Origin: Scenedesmus sp. ARA3
Taxonomy: Eukaryota; Chlorophyta; Chlorophyceae; Sphaeropleales; Scenedesmaceae
Assembly: GCA_004335835.1 (NCBI GenBank)
Contig: RWJK01000015.1
Span: 1 to 16,626, forward strand
Direction of reading: 5' to 3'
DNA: 16,626 nucleotides
The position numbers and the translations under genes were made by a program. The notes under the pieces are model-generated. The model searched no databases. It had not been told where the DNA came from and saw only the letters and a list, made by a program, of their open reading frames with translations. Of this stretch, positions 9,122-16,626 are shown one piece after another; positions within the stretch are counted from its first letter, which is position 1, and each line of letters opens with the position of its first letter.

Positions 9122-9992
9122 GCCAGGCTGAGCTGCAGCGGCAGCACCCGCGGTTGGCAGAGCTGCAAGCCAAGTATGGCCAAGTCATGTGAGTACATTT
9201 GCAGCTGCTGAGCATGTGCAGGTACAACTTTCACTGCAAGTTGGGTCCTAAGTATGTGGTGTGTATTACTTGTGCACTTGCTGGCGCAAAGTTACAGTGA
9301 AACACCACTTACAGTGAAACACCACGAGTACGCTGCTGTCACCTTGATGAAGTAATTATGGAAGGCACCGCTGATTGTGACACAGAAGTAGCAAGCAGTC
9401 TGAGCAGTGCACCAAGGGCTTGCTGCTCTCTGCCGCATCTGCATGGCGCAAGCACCTTGCTGCTCTGTTGTACCCATCACACTGTACTGCAGCCTTCTGG
9501 CAGGATGCTGTTCGACTGACCTGCTGCCACTGTGGTCTGCGTCGCTGCCGCAGTGCTGCTGCTGCTGCCAAGCCCTCTCAGCAGGGCAGCAGCCTCAGCT
9601 CCACCACGTGTGAGCTGACACTGCGCCATGGCAACAGCAGCAGCAAGAAGAAGCTTCCCAAGACAATCACCATCGCAGCGCTGAAGCTACTGTGTGGTAG
9701 GCTGTTCAAGCTGCCACCCGATCAGCAGCAGCTGCTGCTGCACGTGCCTGAAACTGGCGAAGAACAGCAGCAGCAGCAGCAGCAGGGCGAAGACATTGGG
9801 CAGGACGACACAAAGAACCTGGCATTCTGGGATGTTGTTGACGGCTGCGCTGTGGAGGTGCTGCATGTGGATGTGGAGCAGCAGCGGGCCGCGGCAGCAG
9901 CGGTGCAGCTGAGCAGGCAGCAGCAGCATGAGCAGCGCATGGCGCAGCAGCTGCAGCAGGGCGATGCGCTGCGCAGCGTGGCAGAAAGGTGA
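6415..9992 (+). CDS. TBCE: Tubulin-folding cofactor E (CAP-Gly, LRR, ubiquitin-like)
   Basis: Six exons: 6415-6846, 7213-7461, 7793-8017, 8274-8660, 8983-9188, 9554-9992 (TGA 9990-9992). The first four junctions are phase 0; the last joins AT to T (Ile). The product is 645 aa, longer than human TBCE (about 527) because of Gln-rich inserts. Residues 5-75 are a CAP-Gly domain with WVGVEWD and the GKHDG variant at 42-46 of the GKNDG groove motif. About 150-425 are leucine-rich repeats (NLVQLDLTDNLLSSW, LRVLQLSNNRL, LELHVAGNNI, RRLHLSGNPI, AELRLSGNPL), followed by the LRR cap VAGLTLLNGADV and RERRDCELRYL. About 515-620 form the ubiquitin-like domain (ELTLRH, KLPKTITIAALKLLCGRLFKLP, AVEVLHV). By family knowledge TBCE works in the cytosol with TBCD and TBCC to release assembly-competent alpha/beta-tubulin; alpha-tubulin capture is attributed to the CAP-Gly and LRR parts. 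PolyQ runs at residues 277-285, 365-376 and 468-477, and one in the ubiquitin-like domain, fall in loops between structural elements. The start is the ATG right before the CAP-Gly domain. Confidence 0.93.
7755..7787 (+). repeat. (CTG)11 at the 3' end of TBCE intron 2
   Basis: Eleven pure CTG units end five bases before the intron's terminal GCCAG acceptor at 7792. It lies where a pyrimidine tract would be expected. Confidence 0.93.
7940..7966 (+). repeat. (CAG)9 polyglutamine tract in TBCE exon 3
   Basis: Nine CAG units read as glutamines 277-285, inside a larger Gln-rich insert separating two leucine-rich repeats. Confidence 0.95.
8232..8270 (+). repeat. (CTG)8 TTG (CTG)4 at the 3' end of TBCE intron 3
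   Basis: A CTG tract with a single TTG interruption runs straight into the CAG acceptor at 8271-8273. Confidence 0.93.
8460..8495 (+). repeat. Interrupted CAG tract in TBCE exon 4
   Basis: (CAG)4 GGG (CAG)7 encodes glutamines 365-368 and 370-376 with one glycine between, again between leucine-rich repeat units. Confidence 0.92.
8661..8759 (+). other. CAG-rich 5' end of TBCE intron 4, open in frame
   Basis: Directly after the chosen donor at 8661 (GTGAGC) the intron is CAG-rich to about 8720. It stays in frame with exon 4, encoding mostly Gln, until TGA at 8757-8759. Skipping the segment rejoins RRYE to VIGRVAGLTLL and restores the family alignment, so it is intronic. Retention would give a truncated Gln-tailed protein lacking the ubiquitin-like domain. 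Confidence 0.7.
9091..9120 (+). repeat. (CAG)10 polyglutamine tract in TBCE exon 5
   Basis: Ten CAG units read as glutamines 468-477, in the linker between the LRR cap and the ubiquitin-like domain. Confidence 0.95.
9292..9325. repeat. Perfect 17-bp tandem duplication in TBCE intron 5
   Basis: The unit TTACAGTGAAACACCAC occurs at 9292-9308 and again at 9309-9325 without mismatch. It is intronic and far from both splice sites. Confidence 0.95.
9765..9785 (+). repeat. (CAG)7 polyglutamine tract in TBCE exon 6
   Basis: Seven CAG units read as glutamines within the ubiquitin-like domain, in the loop after LLLHVPETGEE and before the last strands. Confidence 0.92.
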
Positions 9993-10737
9993 CTGGTGGG
10001 CAAGGTAGTGTGTTGCTGAGGTGGTGTGTGCTGATGGCTGGTGATGCTGGTGGTAGCCTGCTTGTGCTGAATTGTAGTCTGCTTGTATGCATGGACAGCT
10101 TTGCTTTTTTCATGCTAGACTCTCCATCTTTAAAGCTGCTGTTGACATCAGCAGGGCTGTATCACTGTTGTAGCTACAGCTGCAAGTTGGCAACCGTTGA
10201 TCAAAGGTCTTGAAGCTGCCATGTTTCCACCTGCCGGTCGTCAGTGATTCTTCCTCGCCTTATTTTGGCATGAAGCTGGCGACTCTTTGCAGGAAGGCCA
10301 TGACTAAGCAGTCAATTTGTCAGCAGAGTTGACCTAGTTCCCTGTTATATGAGGGACGCCAATCTCTGATTGTTTCCAAGTTATTTTTGAATGCCATTGG
10401 TTGTAAGAAATGGCGTCAATGAGAGGCTCTTGGCAGAGTTGCACCCGATGCTGCAGTAACTCGGTGTGCCGGGCCACTGGCAGCTTGCGCGGTTCCAAGT
10501 GCCGGTGCGAATGCCACATGTCGGTGAACAAACGGCACTTTTGAATCAACAGCACGACCGAGCCTCCAGAGGAGAGCCACGGTTCCCAAAACCACGGTGA
10601 ACACCCCGCACGTTTTAACAGCGCTCAAGTCCAGCAGCTTGTTGCCCTGCAGCCTCTATTTAGTTGAGGATCCTGAAAATGAGTGTTCTGTGACACCGTG
10701 CAGGGCGTCAGCATGGTTTAGTACCGTGGCTAACACA
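9993..10737. other. Spacer between TBCE and the PRPP synthetase gene
   Basis: About 745 bp with no gene. It contains the TBCE 3' UTR, with a candidate TGTAA at 10402, and the leader of the next gene. Two tiny upstream open frames precede the chosen PRPP synthetase start: ATG at 10679 with TGA at 10691-10693 (4 codons plus stop), and ATG at 10713 with TAG at 10719-10721 (2 codons plus stop). The reading frame of the next gene is also open without an ATG back to at least 10597. Confidence 0.6.
10402..10406 (+). terminator. Candidate TGTAA polyadenylation signal for TBCE
   Basis: First TGTAA after the TBCE stop at 9992, implying a 3' UTR of about 410 nt, in a locally AT-richer stretch. Confidence 0.5.
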
Positions 10738-13700
10738 ATGCAGAGCTGCAGCTGCGGTGCAGACACCCTACTGCGCACTAAAAGTTTGCCAGCAGTTAGA
10801 GTAGCCCGACCGAGAGCAGGCTGCCTGCTGAAAGCTATGAACAGTGCAGACGCCCGCCTGCAGAGACAAATAATGGCAGCCACAGCAAACACGCTGAACA
10901 AGACGCTAGAGGGCCGGCCGTCGCTGACATCCATAGATGACTACCGGATCGTTAACAACATTGACACTTCTGCGGTGCCAGAGGAGCTGAAGAAGGACTG
11001 CATCTTGTTCTACACTCCAGACACAGAGCCTCTAGCACGCAAGATCGCAGCCGAGGGAACACACGTGCAGCTAGGAAACATCAGATGGAAGTGAGTGCAG
11101 CAGCCAGCAAAGGTGCCTGGCAGCAGATTTGTGCGGGCAGCGTACGGCAGCTGGCTGCTGCAGCAGCGGTGTGGCTGCTCTGCTGCTATACTTGCACACA
11201 GTACAACAGCAGCTGGCCCTGCCGCACCTGATTAGTCATCAGTATACATAACTGATCGCACCTGGCATGCGCAGCCATCAGAAGCAAGCTCACCGCATAT
11301 TAGGGTTTCACCAGCTGCCAGCAGCGCCAGAGATGGCACTGCCTGCCTTCCTGCAGTGCTCACTCCCTGCACAGCAGCTGCGTTGGCACTTGTGCACACA
11401 TGTGCACGCATCCTATCCATCCTATCTGGTCGTACTCCAGTTCGCCTCAACATACTGCTGCTGCCGCACCATCATCGCCCGCCAGGTGCTTCAACGACGG
11501 CTTCCCTGACCTGTTTGTGCACCACGCCACGGAGATCCGCAACAAGCACGTCGGCTTCCTGGCCTCCTTCCACGACCCGGGCAAGATCTTCGAGCAGATC
11601 TCCATCATCTACGCGCTGCCGCGCCTCTTCATTGGATCCTTCACGCTGGTGCTGCCCTTCTTCCCAACAGGCACGGCAGAGCGGGTGAGCCCGGGTTCTC
11701 ACCCTCTCTGCTGCGCTGCTGCCACACAGCACCAGCCGCAGCCGCAAGTTGGAAGGATGCTGTTCGTACAGTACACACAGCAGCACAATAGAAGCAGCAG
11801 CAGCAGCAGCAGCAGCAGGTTGAGCAGGGTATGCTGTGGTTGTCAGCACTTGCTCCGCAGCAGGCCCTGCTGGCTCTGCTTGGCGTGCAGCAGCAGGTGT
11901 TACTTGCGCACGCCTCTGCTCCTTCCCCATGCCTGCTGGCTGTGCGGCGTGCAGCACGCAACAGGCTTTGTGAGCTATGCCTGGCTGCCGCTGCTGCTGC
12001 TGCTGCTCAGGTGGAGACTGAGGGTGACGTGGCCACCGCCTTCACGCTGGCGCGCATCCTGTCCAACATCCCGCCCAGCAGGGGCGGCCCCACCAGCATC
12101 GTCATCTTCGACATACACGCGCTGCAGGTGGGCGCATAGGGACTGTGTCTGCAGGCTGAGCTAGCGGGGCGGCTGGGCAGCCACAGCCATTGGTCATGTG
12201 AAGCACAGAGCGGCACGCGGGCGTGTCCCGCTTCACGGTGCTTGCCTGGCAGCAACAGCCTCCCACTACAATCGTAGTAATGTAGTTGCGTGGGGCCGGG
12301 TTTATACCTGCTGTTGCCTGGCCCGCTGCACCTGTTCTCACATGCAGCCCCTGCATGTGTGTTCACCTGTAACGCCTAGCTGCCGCTGCTGCCGCCTGCA
12401 GGAGCGCTTCTACTTTGGTGACAGTGTGCTGCCGCTGTTTGAGAGCGGCATCCCGCTGCTGCTGGAGCGCCTCAAGCAGCTGCCTGACCAGGGCAAGGTG
12501 TGTGCAGGCGATGCGGGGGAAGGAGGACAGCCAGTTCAAATTCTTCACCACCAGACGTGCTGTACAACAGCCTCATTCTATACAATGTGGACTGATGGAG
12601 GCAAAGTGCTGGATGCAGCTGGTTGGGGAGCAGTGTGCAGCAGGCGCACAGCAGTGGAGGCAGCGGCACGGCTGGCCTGTGCCCTGCTCACACGCTAATG
12701 TGATGGTTTTGTGGCATGCCAAAGGTTGGTGGCTGCAACTCCTGAACACTGCTGCTGCTGCTGCTGCCCGCCAGGTGACGATCGCGTACCCCGACGAGGG
12801 TGCGTGGAAGCGCTTCCACTACCAGTTCAAGGACGAGGGCTACCCTGAGGTCATCTGCACCAAGGTCAGGGACGGCGCCAAGCGCATCGTGCGGCTCAAG
12901 GTGAGACGGGGGAGGCAACGGCTGCTACTTTCTGCTACTATGTGCTACACACAAGGCAGCGGCAGAGGAGTTTTGGTGCTGCAGCAGTGCAGCGTGGCCT
13001 GCTGCAGCACACCATGAGTGAAGAAGAAAAGGGTGTGCTGGGACGAGCTGATGAGGCAGTAACAGCATGGCACATGGCTGCAATGACTCTCTCGAAGGGC
13101 GGCGGCTCAAGTGCGTGTCGCGGCGTCCTCTATTCTATGTTGCTGCTGTAACTGCTGGGGCGTCTGCTCACACCTGCTCCTGTGCTGCTGCTGTGCTGGT
13201 GTGGTGTGTCCATCTGCAGGAGGGTGAGCCGCAGGGTCGGCACGTGGTCATTGTGGATGATCTGGTGCAGAGTGGCGGCACGCTCATTGAGTGCCATGCG
13301 CTGCTGTCGTCACTGGGGGCAAAGCACGGTGAGCACGCCCAGCAGCAGCGCACCCGCCTGCACGCTTGTGTTTGCAGGAAGGTCTGCTTGATTGCATGCA
13401 ACACTTGGTTGTTGGTGACTGCAAACACCCTGCATGTTTGCCAGGCGGTATGTCAGGTCTGCTAGCTGCTGCGCTGCTTGCCAGCGCCAGCAGTCCATGC
13501 CGGCAGACTGTTACACCCCTGGCACAGCACAGCAGCGGCACGCCGCAGCCCCGCCACCGTACTGGTGGCGGCGGTCCTGCGGGCCGTGCCGCCTTGGTGC
13601 AGATTGCTGTTATAAACGCTGGCTGCGGTGCGTGGGGCGCACGCCCCACTCCCTCCACACTCTCCAGTACCGGCACACGCACACATTGGCTGGCTGCAAC

Positions 13701-14296
13701 TGCAACAATTGCTGTGTTAGTTGGCAGGCTGTAACACAGGCTGTACCGCAGCCAGCAGGAGTGGCTGATCTGTCTGACCACGGAATCCTGCTGTCAACAC
13801 TTTGCTGGCTGCTGCTGCTGCTGCTGCCGCTGCTGCTGCTGCTGCAGTGAGTGCGTACGTGACGCATGGCGTGTTCCCGCGGGAGTCCTGGAAAAAGTTC
13901 AAGGCAGACAACGGAGGTGAGGCAGGGGGTGGCGGGGAAGCAGCGCGGCAACGGCGCTGCAGGAGCGATGGCAAGCAGTGTGCGTCCATGTGCAGGCATG
14001 CTCCTGCCAGCTTGGACATGATGCGGTGCAGCAGCAGCAGTCAGTGGTGTCATGCCTTTCAGTGCATTTGCAGCCCCACCATGCAGTCGTTTTCATCATG
14101 TGCATTGCTTCATGCGGCCAGCTGCTGCTGCGTGTTGCTGCTGCTGCTGCCTGCAGAGGGCGCTGCTGCTGCTGGCGGCTTCCGCTTCTTCTGGCTCACA
14201 GACAGCTGCCCGCAGACAGTAGCAGCGGTGGAGGCCACACAGCCCTTTGAGGTGCTCACACTGGCAGGGCCCATCGCAGACGCGCTGCAGATCTAG
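10738..14296 (+). CDS. PRS: Ribose-phosphate pyrophosphokinase, plant class II type, probably organelle-targeted
   Basis: Eight exons: 10738-11090, 11486-11684, 12011-12127, 12402-12497, 12775-12900, 13220-13328, 13848-13916, 14157-14296 (TAG 14294-14296). They give 402 aa; split codons restore K118, V334 and E357. The enzyme makes PRPP from ribose 5-phosphate and ATP, feeding nucleotide, histidine and tryptophan synthesis. Visible landmarks are [17 protein letters not shown] near the start of the fold, [43 protein letters not shown] (176-197), FDIHALQERFYF (217-228), [18 protein letters not shown], and the PRPP loop [14 protein letters not shown] (306-319), then [11 protein letters not shown]. 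The QSGGT loop, in place of the TAGT/TGGT of class I enzymes, and the overall sequence fit the plant PRS3/PRS4 branch, which is reported not to need phosphate. The first 70-85 residues are rich in Arg, Ala, Ser and Leu and poor in acidic residues, like a chloroplast transit peptide. ATG 10738 is the first in-frame ATG; a shorter form could start at 10837 (residue 34). Confidence 0.95.
11795..11818 (+). repeat. (CAG)8 inside PRPP synthetase intron 2
   Basis: Eight CAG units on the sense strand of an intron, about 190 nt before its acceptor. It shows that CAG-sense repeats are not confined to exons, though this one is far from the splice sites. Confidence 0.93.
13809..13844 (+). repeat. (CTG)6 CCG (CTG)5 at the 3' end of PRPP synthetase intron 6
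   Basis: The CTG tract abuts the CAG acceptor at 13845-13847 of the longest complete intron in the window (519 bp). Confidence 0.93.
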
Positions 14297-15346
14297 CCAG
14301 GCAGGCAGCAGCAGCAGGCGCTGGCGTGGCAGTGCAGCATGTGGCTGCTGGATCGCCAGGCAGCCAGGCTGTGGTGGCAGCTGCTGCCGCGGCAGCACTT
14401 GCAGTAGCAGCAGCGGCTGCAGCAGCAGGTGGCTGCTGCAGCAGCTGCGTCAGTGAAAAGGCTTCACTTCAGCTCACTGGGGTGGTTGAGGGTATGTGCT
14501 GCTGCTGGGTTTTCGAGAGGGCTGCCACAGGACAGCAGCATGACACCAGCAGCTAGCTGGATGCTGTTGGCTGCTTTTGCAGCTGACGGCTGCGCCTGCA
14601 CAGGGCAGGGTGCTCAGACATTGGCAGCTGGGCTGTGTGTCATGCGCCGTGTGTAGTGCACGGCTTTTTTGTATGTGGCTGCTTTGCTGTGTAGCTGTTT
14701 ATGTACAATAGCCTGATTGTTCAAAGCATTGTGAATGACATGAACTGCCAGCTCTTTCCACCATCTCCAGCTGTGGCGGAGTGTGTACAGGTCACACACA
14801 GGACATGGGGGTTACTACTTGATGCACTTCAGTCACTGTTTGTGGCTTCTCGTGTGACGCTGCCAAGGCAGCCACGGCTTGCAATGCCGCCACCTGCAGT
14901 TGCATTGCACAGGTGGCTGTTGTGATGGTGTATGGACTCAACTGTGGCATATGGCCTGCAAGCATGTACCTGTTCAGACATTGCTGTTGTGCACGGACAT
15001 GCCTGGGCATACCTGCCACTCCTGCTTGAGCAGGCAGGGGGCCCAATGCAGGACAGACTGTGCCTGGCACTCTAAATGGTGACTGCATCAAGGGTATGTT
15101 GCTGGGTCTTGGCACCGCTGGAATGTGACTGCCATAGACTTCAGCGTTTTCTTAACGAGTTCTGCCACAGCAGCAACGGGAGAGTAGCAGCTTGTGTCCG
15201 CAACAAGGGTTCTTGTGCTTGTGATCGTGTTACTTGCATCTTGTCCTGCTTGCTTACGCTAAAGCGACAGCAACACTAGCGTTGTAACTCACGCCTGCAT
15301 TGAAATTGCAAGGGTTGCGTTGTTCGAAGTAGTGCAAGTTGCAAAC
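14297..15346. other. Spacer between PRPP synthetase and cytochrome b5 reductase
   Basis: About 1.05 kb with no gene. The first 160 bases remain Ala-codon-like and CAG-rich but follow the stop codon at 14294-14296 and add nothing to the conserved enzyme. The rest is ordinary sequence. The only + strand TGTAA after the stop is at 15283, 64 bases before the next start codon. Confidence 0.6.
15283..15287 (+). terminator. Candidate TGTAA polyadenylation signal for PRPP synthetase
   Basis: Only TGTAA between the PRPP synthetase stop and the next gene. Use of it would make a 3' UTR near 1 kb that ends almost at the next gene's start, so an earlier variant signal is also possible. Confidence 0.35.
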
Positions 15347-16185
15347 ATGGCTTCGGCACCAAAACTGCTGGCACTCTCGCGCCTGGCGTTCCCTGCTGGC
15401 CTGTGTGCAGCATACGCATCTTACAACAGCTATGAAAGCGTGAGTGGCTTCCTGATCATCTTTTAGGCAGCGTACGCCGTGATCAGGTTTGCTGTTGAGA
15501 GAGTTGGGGGATGTGAACAGACAAGGCTCATTGGGACCACAGCAACAGAGACGCCTCGGCAACGCGCTCTACGATGTCCCAAATATATAGCCACATGCTA
15601 AATCTAGCAGCAAGCTGTCGCTGGCGCTGCCACTTCCCAAACAACTGCTGCTGTTGTTCTTGCTCTTGCTGTTGCTGCTGGCACCCGTCGTCACTCACAT
15701 GTCTCCAGGCCCTTACTGCCCAGGCTGATGCGGCCAAGGCGTCTGGCCTCACCCCTGACGCCTTCACAGACCTCAAGCTGATCAAGAAGGATAAGCTCAC
15801 CCACAATTCATACATGCTGCGGTGCGGGCGCAACACCCTATGGGTTGTCACAGCAAGCAGCTGGCGTGCAGCAGGCAGCGCAAAGTGCAAGGCAGCAGTC
15901 TGCGGCAGAAGATATGTAACAGATCTGCAATTGTCTGTGTGCACTGCCGCAACTGTGTGCTACAGTGCTTGTAAGGTGCATGAGTGTAGTTCCCCTGCAG
16001 CTGTTGCACCCTAGAGATAGCGCAGCACGGTGCGTGCCTAACACACAGCTGTACTCTCCGCTGTGCATTGCCGTACGCTTGCGACTCAACAGCTGCCTGC
16101 CTCTGTCTCATTGTGCTGGCTGCAGGTTTGAGCTGCCAGACGGGCAGCCTGCCAACCTTCCCGTGGCGTCCTGCATCCTCACAAA
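15347..16185 (+). CDS. CBR: NADH-cytochrome b5 reductase, N-terminal part, 3' partial
   Basis: Three exons are in the window: 15347-15439, 15709-15821 and 16126-16185. A fourth or later exon lies beyond the end, after the GTGAGC donor at 16186. The 88 complete residues hold an N-terminal segment, MASAPKLLALSRLAFPAGL and onward, that is basic then hydrophobic. It could be a membrane anchor or mitochondrial presequence. Then LTPDAFTDLKLIKKDKLTHNSYMLRFELPDG matches the start of the FAD-binding barrel (family pattern: LNPDxW, LxxKxxxSHNTxxFRF), and VASCILTK resembles the plant mitochondrial-type form. The flavin motif RxYTP and the NADH domain would follow outside the window, so activity cannot be confirmed here. 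The family passes electrons from NADH to cytochrome b5. Splicing restores Arg from CG and G at the second junction, giving the expected MLRFEL. The in-frame TGA at 16187-16189 is avoided by the donor at 16186. Confidence 0.85.
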
Positions 16186-16567
16186 GTGAGCTGCTGCACA
16201 ATTGTTTTGAGCAAGCGCCATCCGGGTGTCACTTGGCGACTACTGCCAACCCGGGCAGACCTAGCGGGCAGACCAGCAGCACGGAACAGCAGCAGCGTGG
16301 CAGCAGAGCCAGCATATGCTGTACTGCAGCAGCTGCACCCTCTCAAGCAGCGCCAGCAATGTGCTGAGCAATACATCCAGCCTGGCTCACAACCCTGCTG
16401 CCACAGCACAACGAGCATGCAGCCAGCAGCCCCTCAACAGCAGCACACTCTCACAGCACAGCAGCAACCAGCGTGTCAGCACTACCACCCCACACCACCA
16501 CCACCCCGTATGCCGGCCCTGTCCCTGTCCTGGCTGCCAGCCGTCTGCCAACCCACTGCTGTGATTC

Positions 16568-16568
<1 letters not shown>

Positions 16569-16626
<58 letters not shown>
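16569..16626 (+). repeat. (CTG)19 tract truncated by the window edge
   Basis: Nineteen pure CTG units plus one base, running off the end. Position in the third intron of the cytochrome b5 reductase gene, and the pattern in other introns here, suggest an acceptor lies just beyond. Confidence 0.95.

Noticed and set aside
9186..9192. TBCE ending at the in-frame TGA at 9190-9192
   Set aside because: GTGAGT at 9189 is a good donor. Splicing to 9554 adds the ubiquitin-like domain typical of the family in the right phase.
10597..10737. Extending the PRPP synthetase start upstream to a GTG at 10597
   Set aside because: It would need a non-ATG start, and the added residues do not resemble the family. 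The first ATG at 10738 already gives a full leader.
16183..16189. Cytochrome b5 reductase ending at TGA 16187-16189
   Set aside because: The protein would stop before the flavin and NADH motifs. GTGAGC at 16186 is a normal donor and the family continues here.
1..16626. CRISPR array, mobile element, tRNA or rRNA
   Set aside because: The repeats are simple triplets with no spacers. I found no terminal repeats with a transposase, no tRNA-like arms and no rRNA-like stretches by eye.

Overview
The window looks like nuclear DNA of a green alga, probably chlorophycean (Chlamydomonadales or Sphaeropleales). The grounds are GC-rich exons, many 240-520 bp introns with GTGAG-type donors and CAG acceptors, plant-type protein families, candidate TGTAA polyadenylation signals downstream of the genes, and a very heavy load of CAG/CTG triplets. 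The group assignment is inferred from these traits; there is no species marker in the window.

Five genes lie head to tail on the + strand. (1) Positions 1-1990 hold the 3' part of a low-complexity Ala/Gln-rich protein of unknown function, in two exons. (2) Positions 3009-4868 hold a two-exon gene for a 515-aa protein. It starts with the short plant-specific domain that I recall as TIGR01589 and continues as a long Q/A-rich tail. (3) Positions 6415-9992 hold a six-exon gene for tubulin-folding cofactor E (CAP-Gly, leucine-rich repeats, ubiquitin-like), 645 aa with polyglutamine inserts. (4) Positions 10738-14296 hold an eight-exon gene for a plant class II ribose-phosphate pyrophosphokinase, 402 aa with a probable organelle-targeting leader. 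(5) Positions 15347 to the window end hold the first three exons of an NADH-cytochrome b5 reductase, whose fourth exon lies outside.

The exon models were built by hand. Each junction joins consensus donor and acceptor sites, keeps the reading frame and restores a conserved protein alignment. Genes 2 to 5 are housekeeping or plant-type genes with no shared pathway; I see no operon, mobile element, CRISPR array, tRNA or rRNA. Spaces between genes are 0.7-1.5 kb and appear to hold only UTRs and promoters.

The most distinctive signal is the triplet repeat. In exons it reads CAG on the coding strand, giving Gln, Ala or Ser depending on frame. Next to many 3' splice sites it reads CTG, directly upstream of the terminal CAG, and so sits where a pyrimidine tract would be. 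I found no strong sign of a wholly new system. The best candidates for follow-up are this splice-site repeat pattern, the two Q/A-rich proteins at the left, and the polyQ-expanded TBCE.
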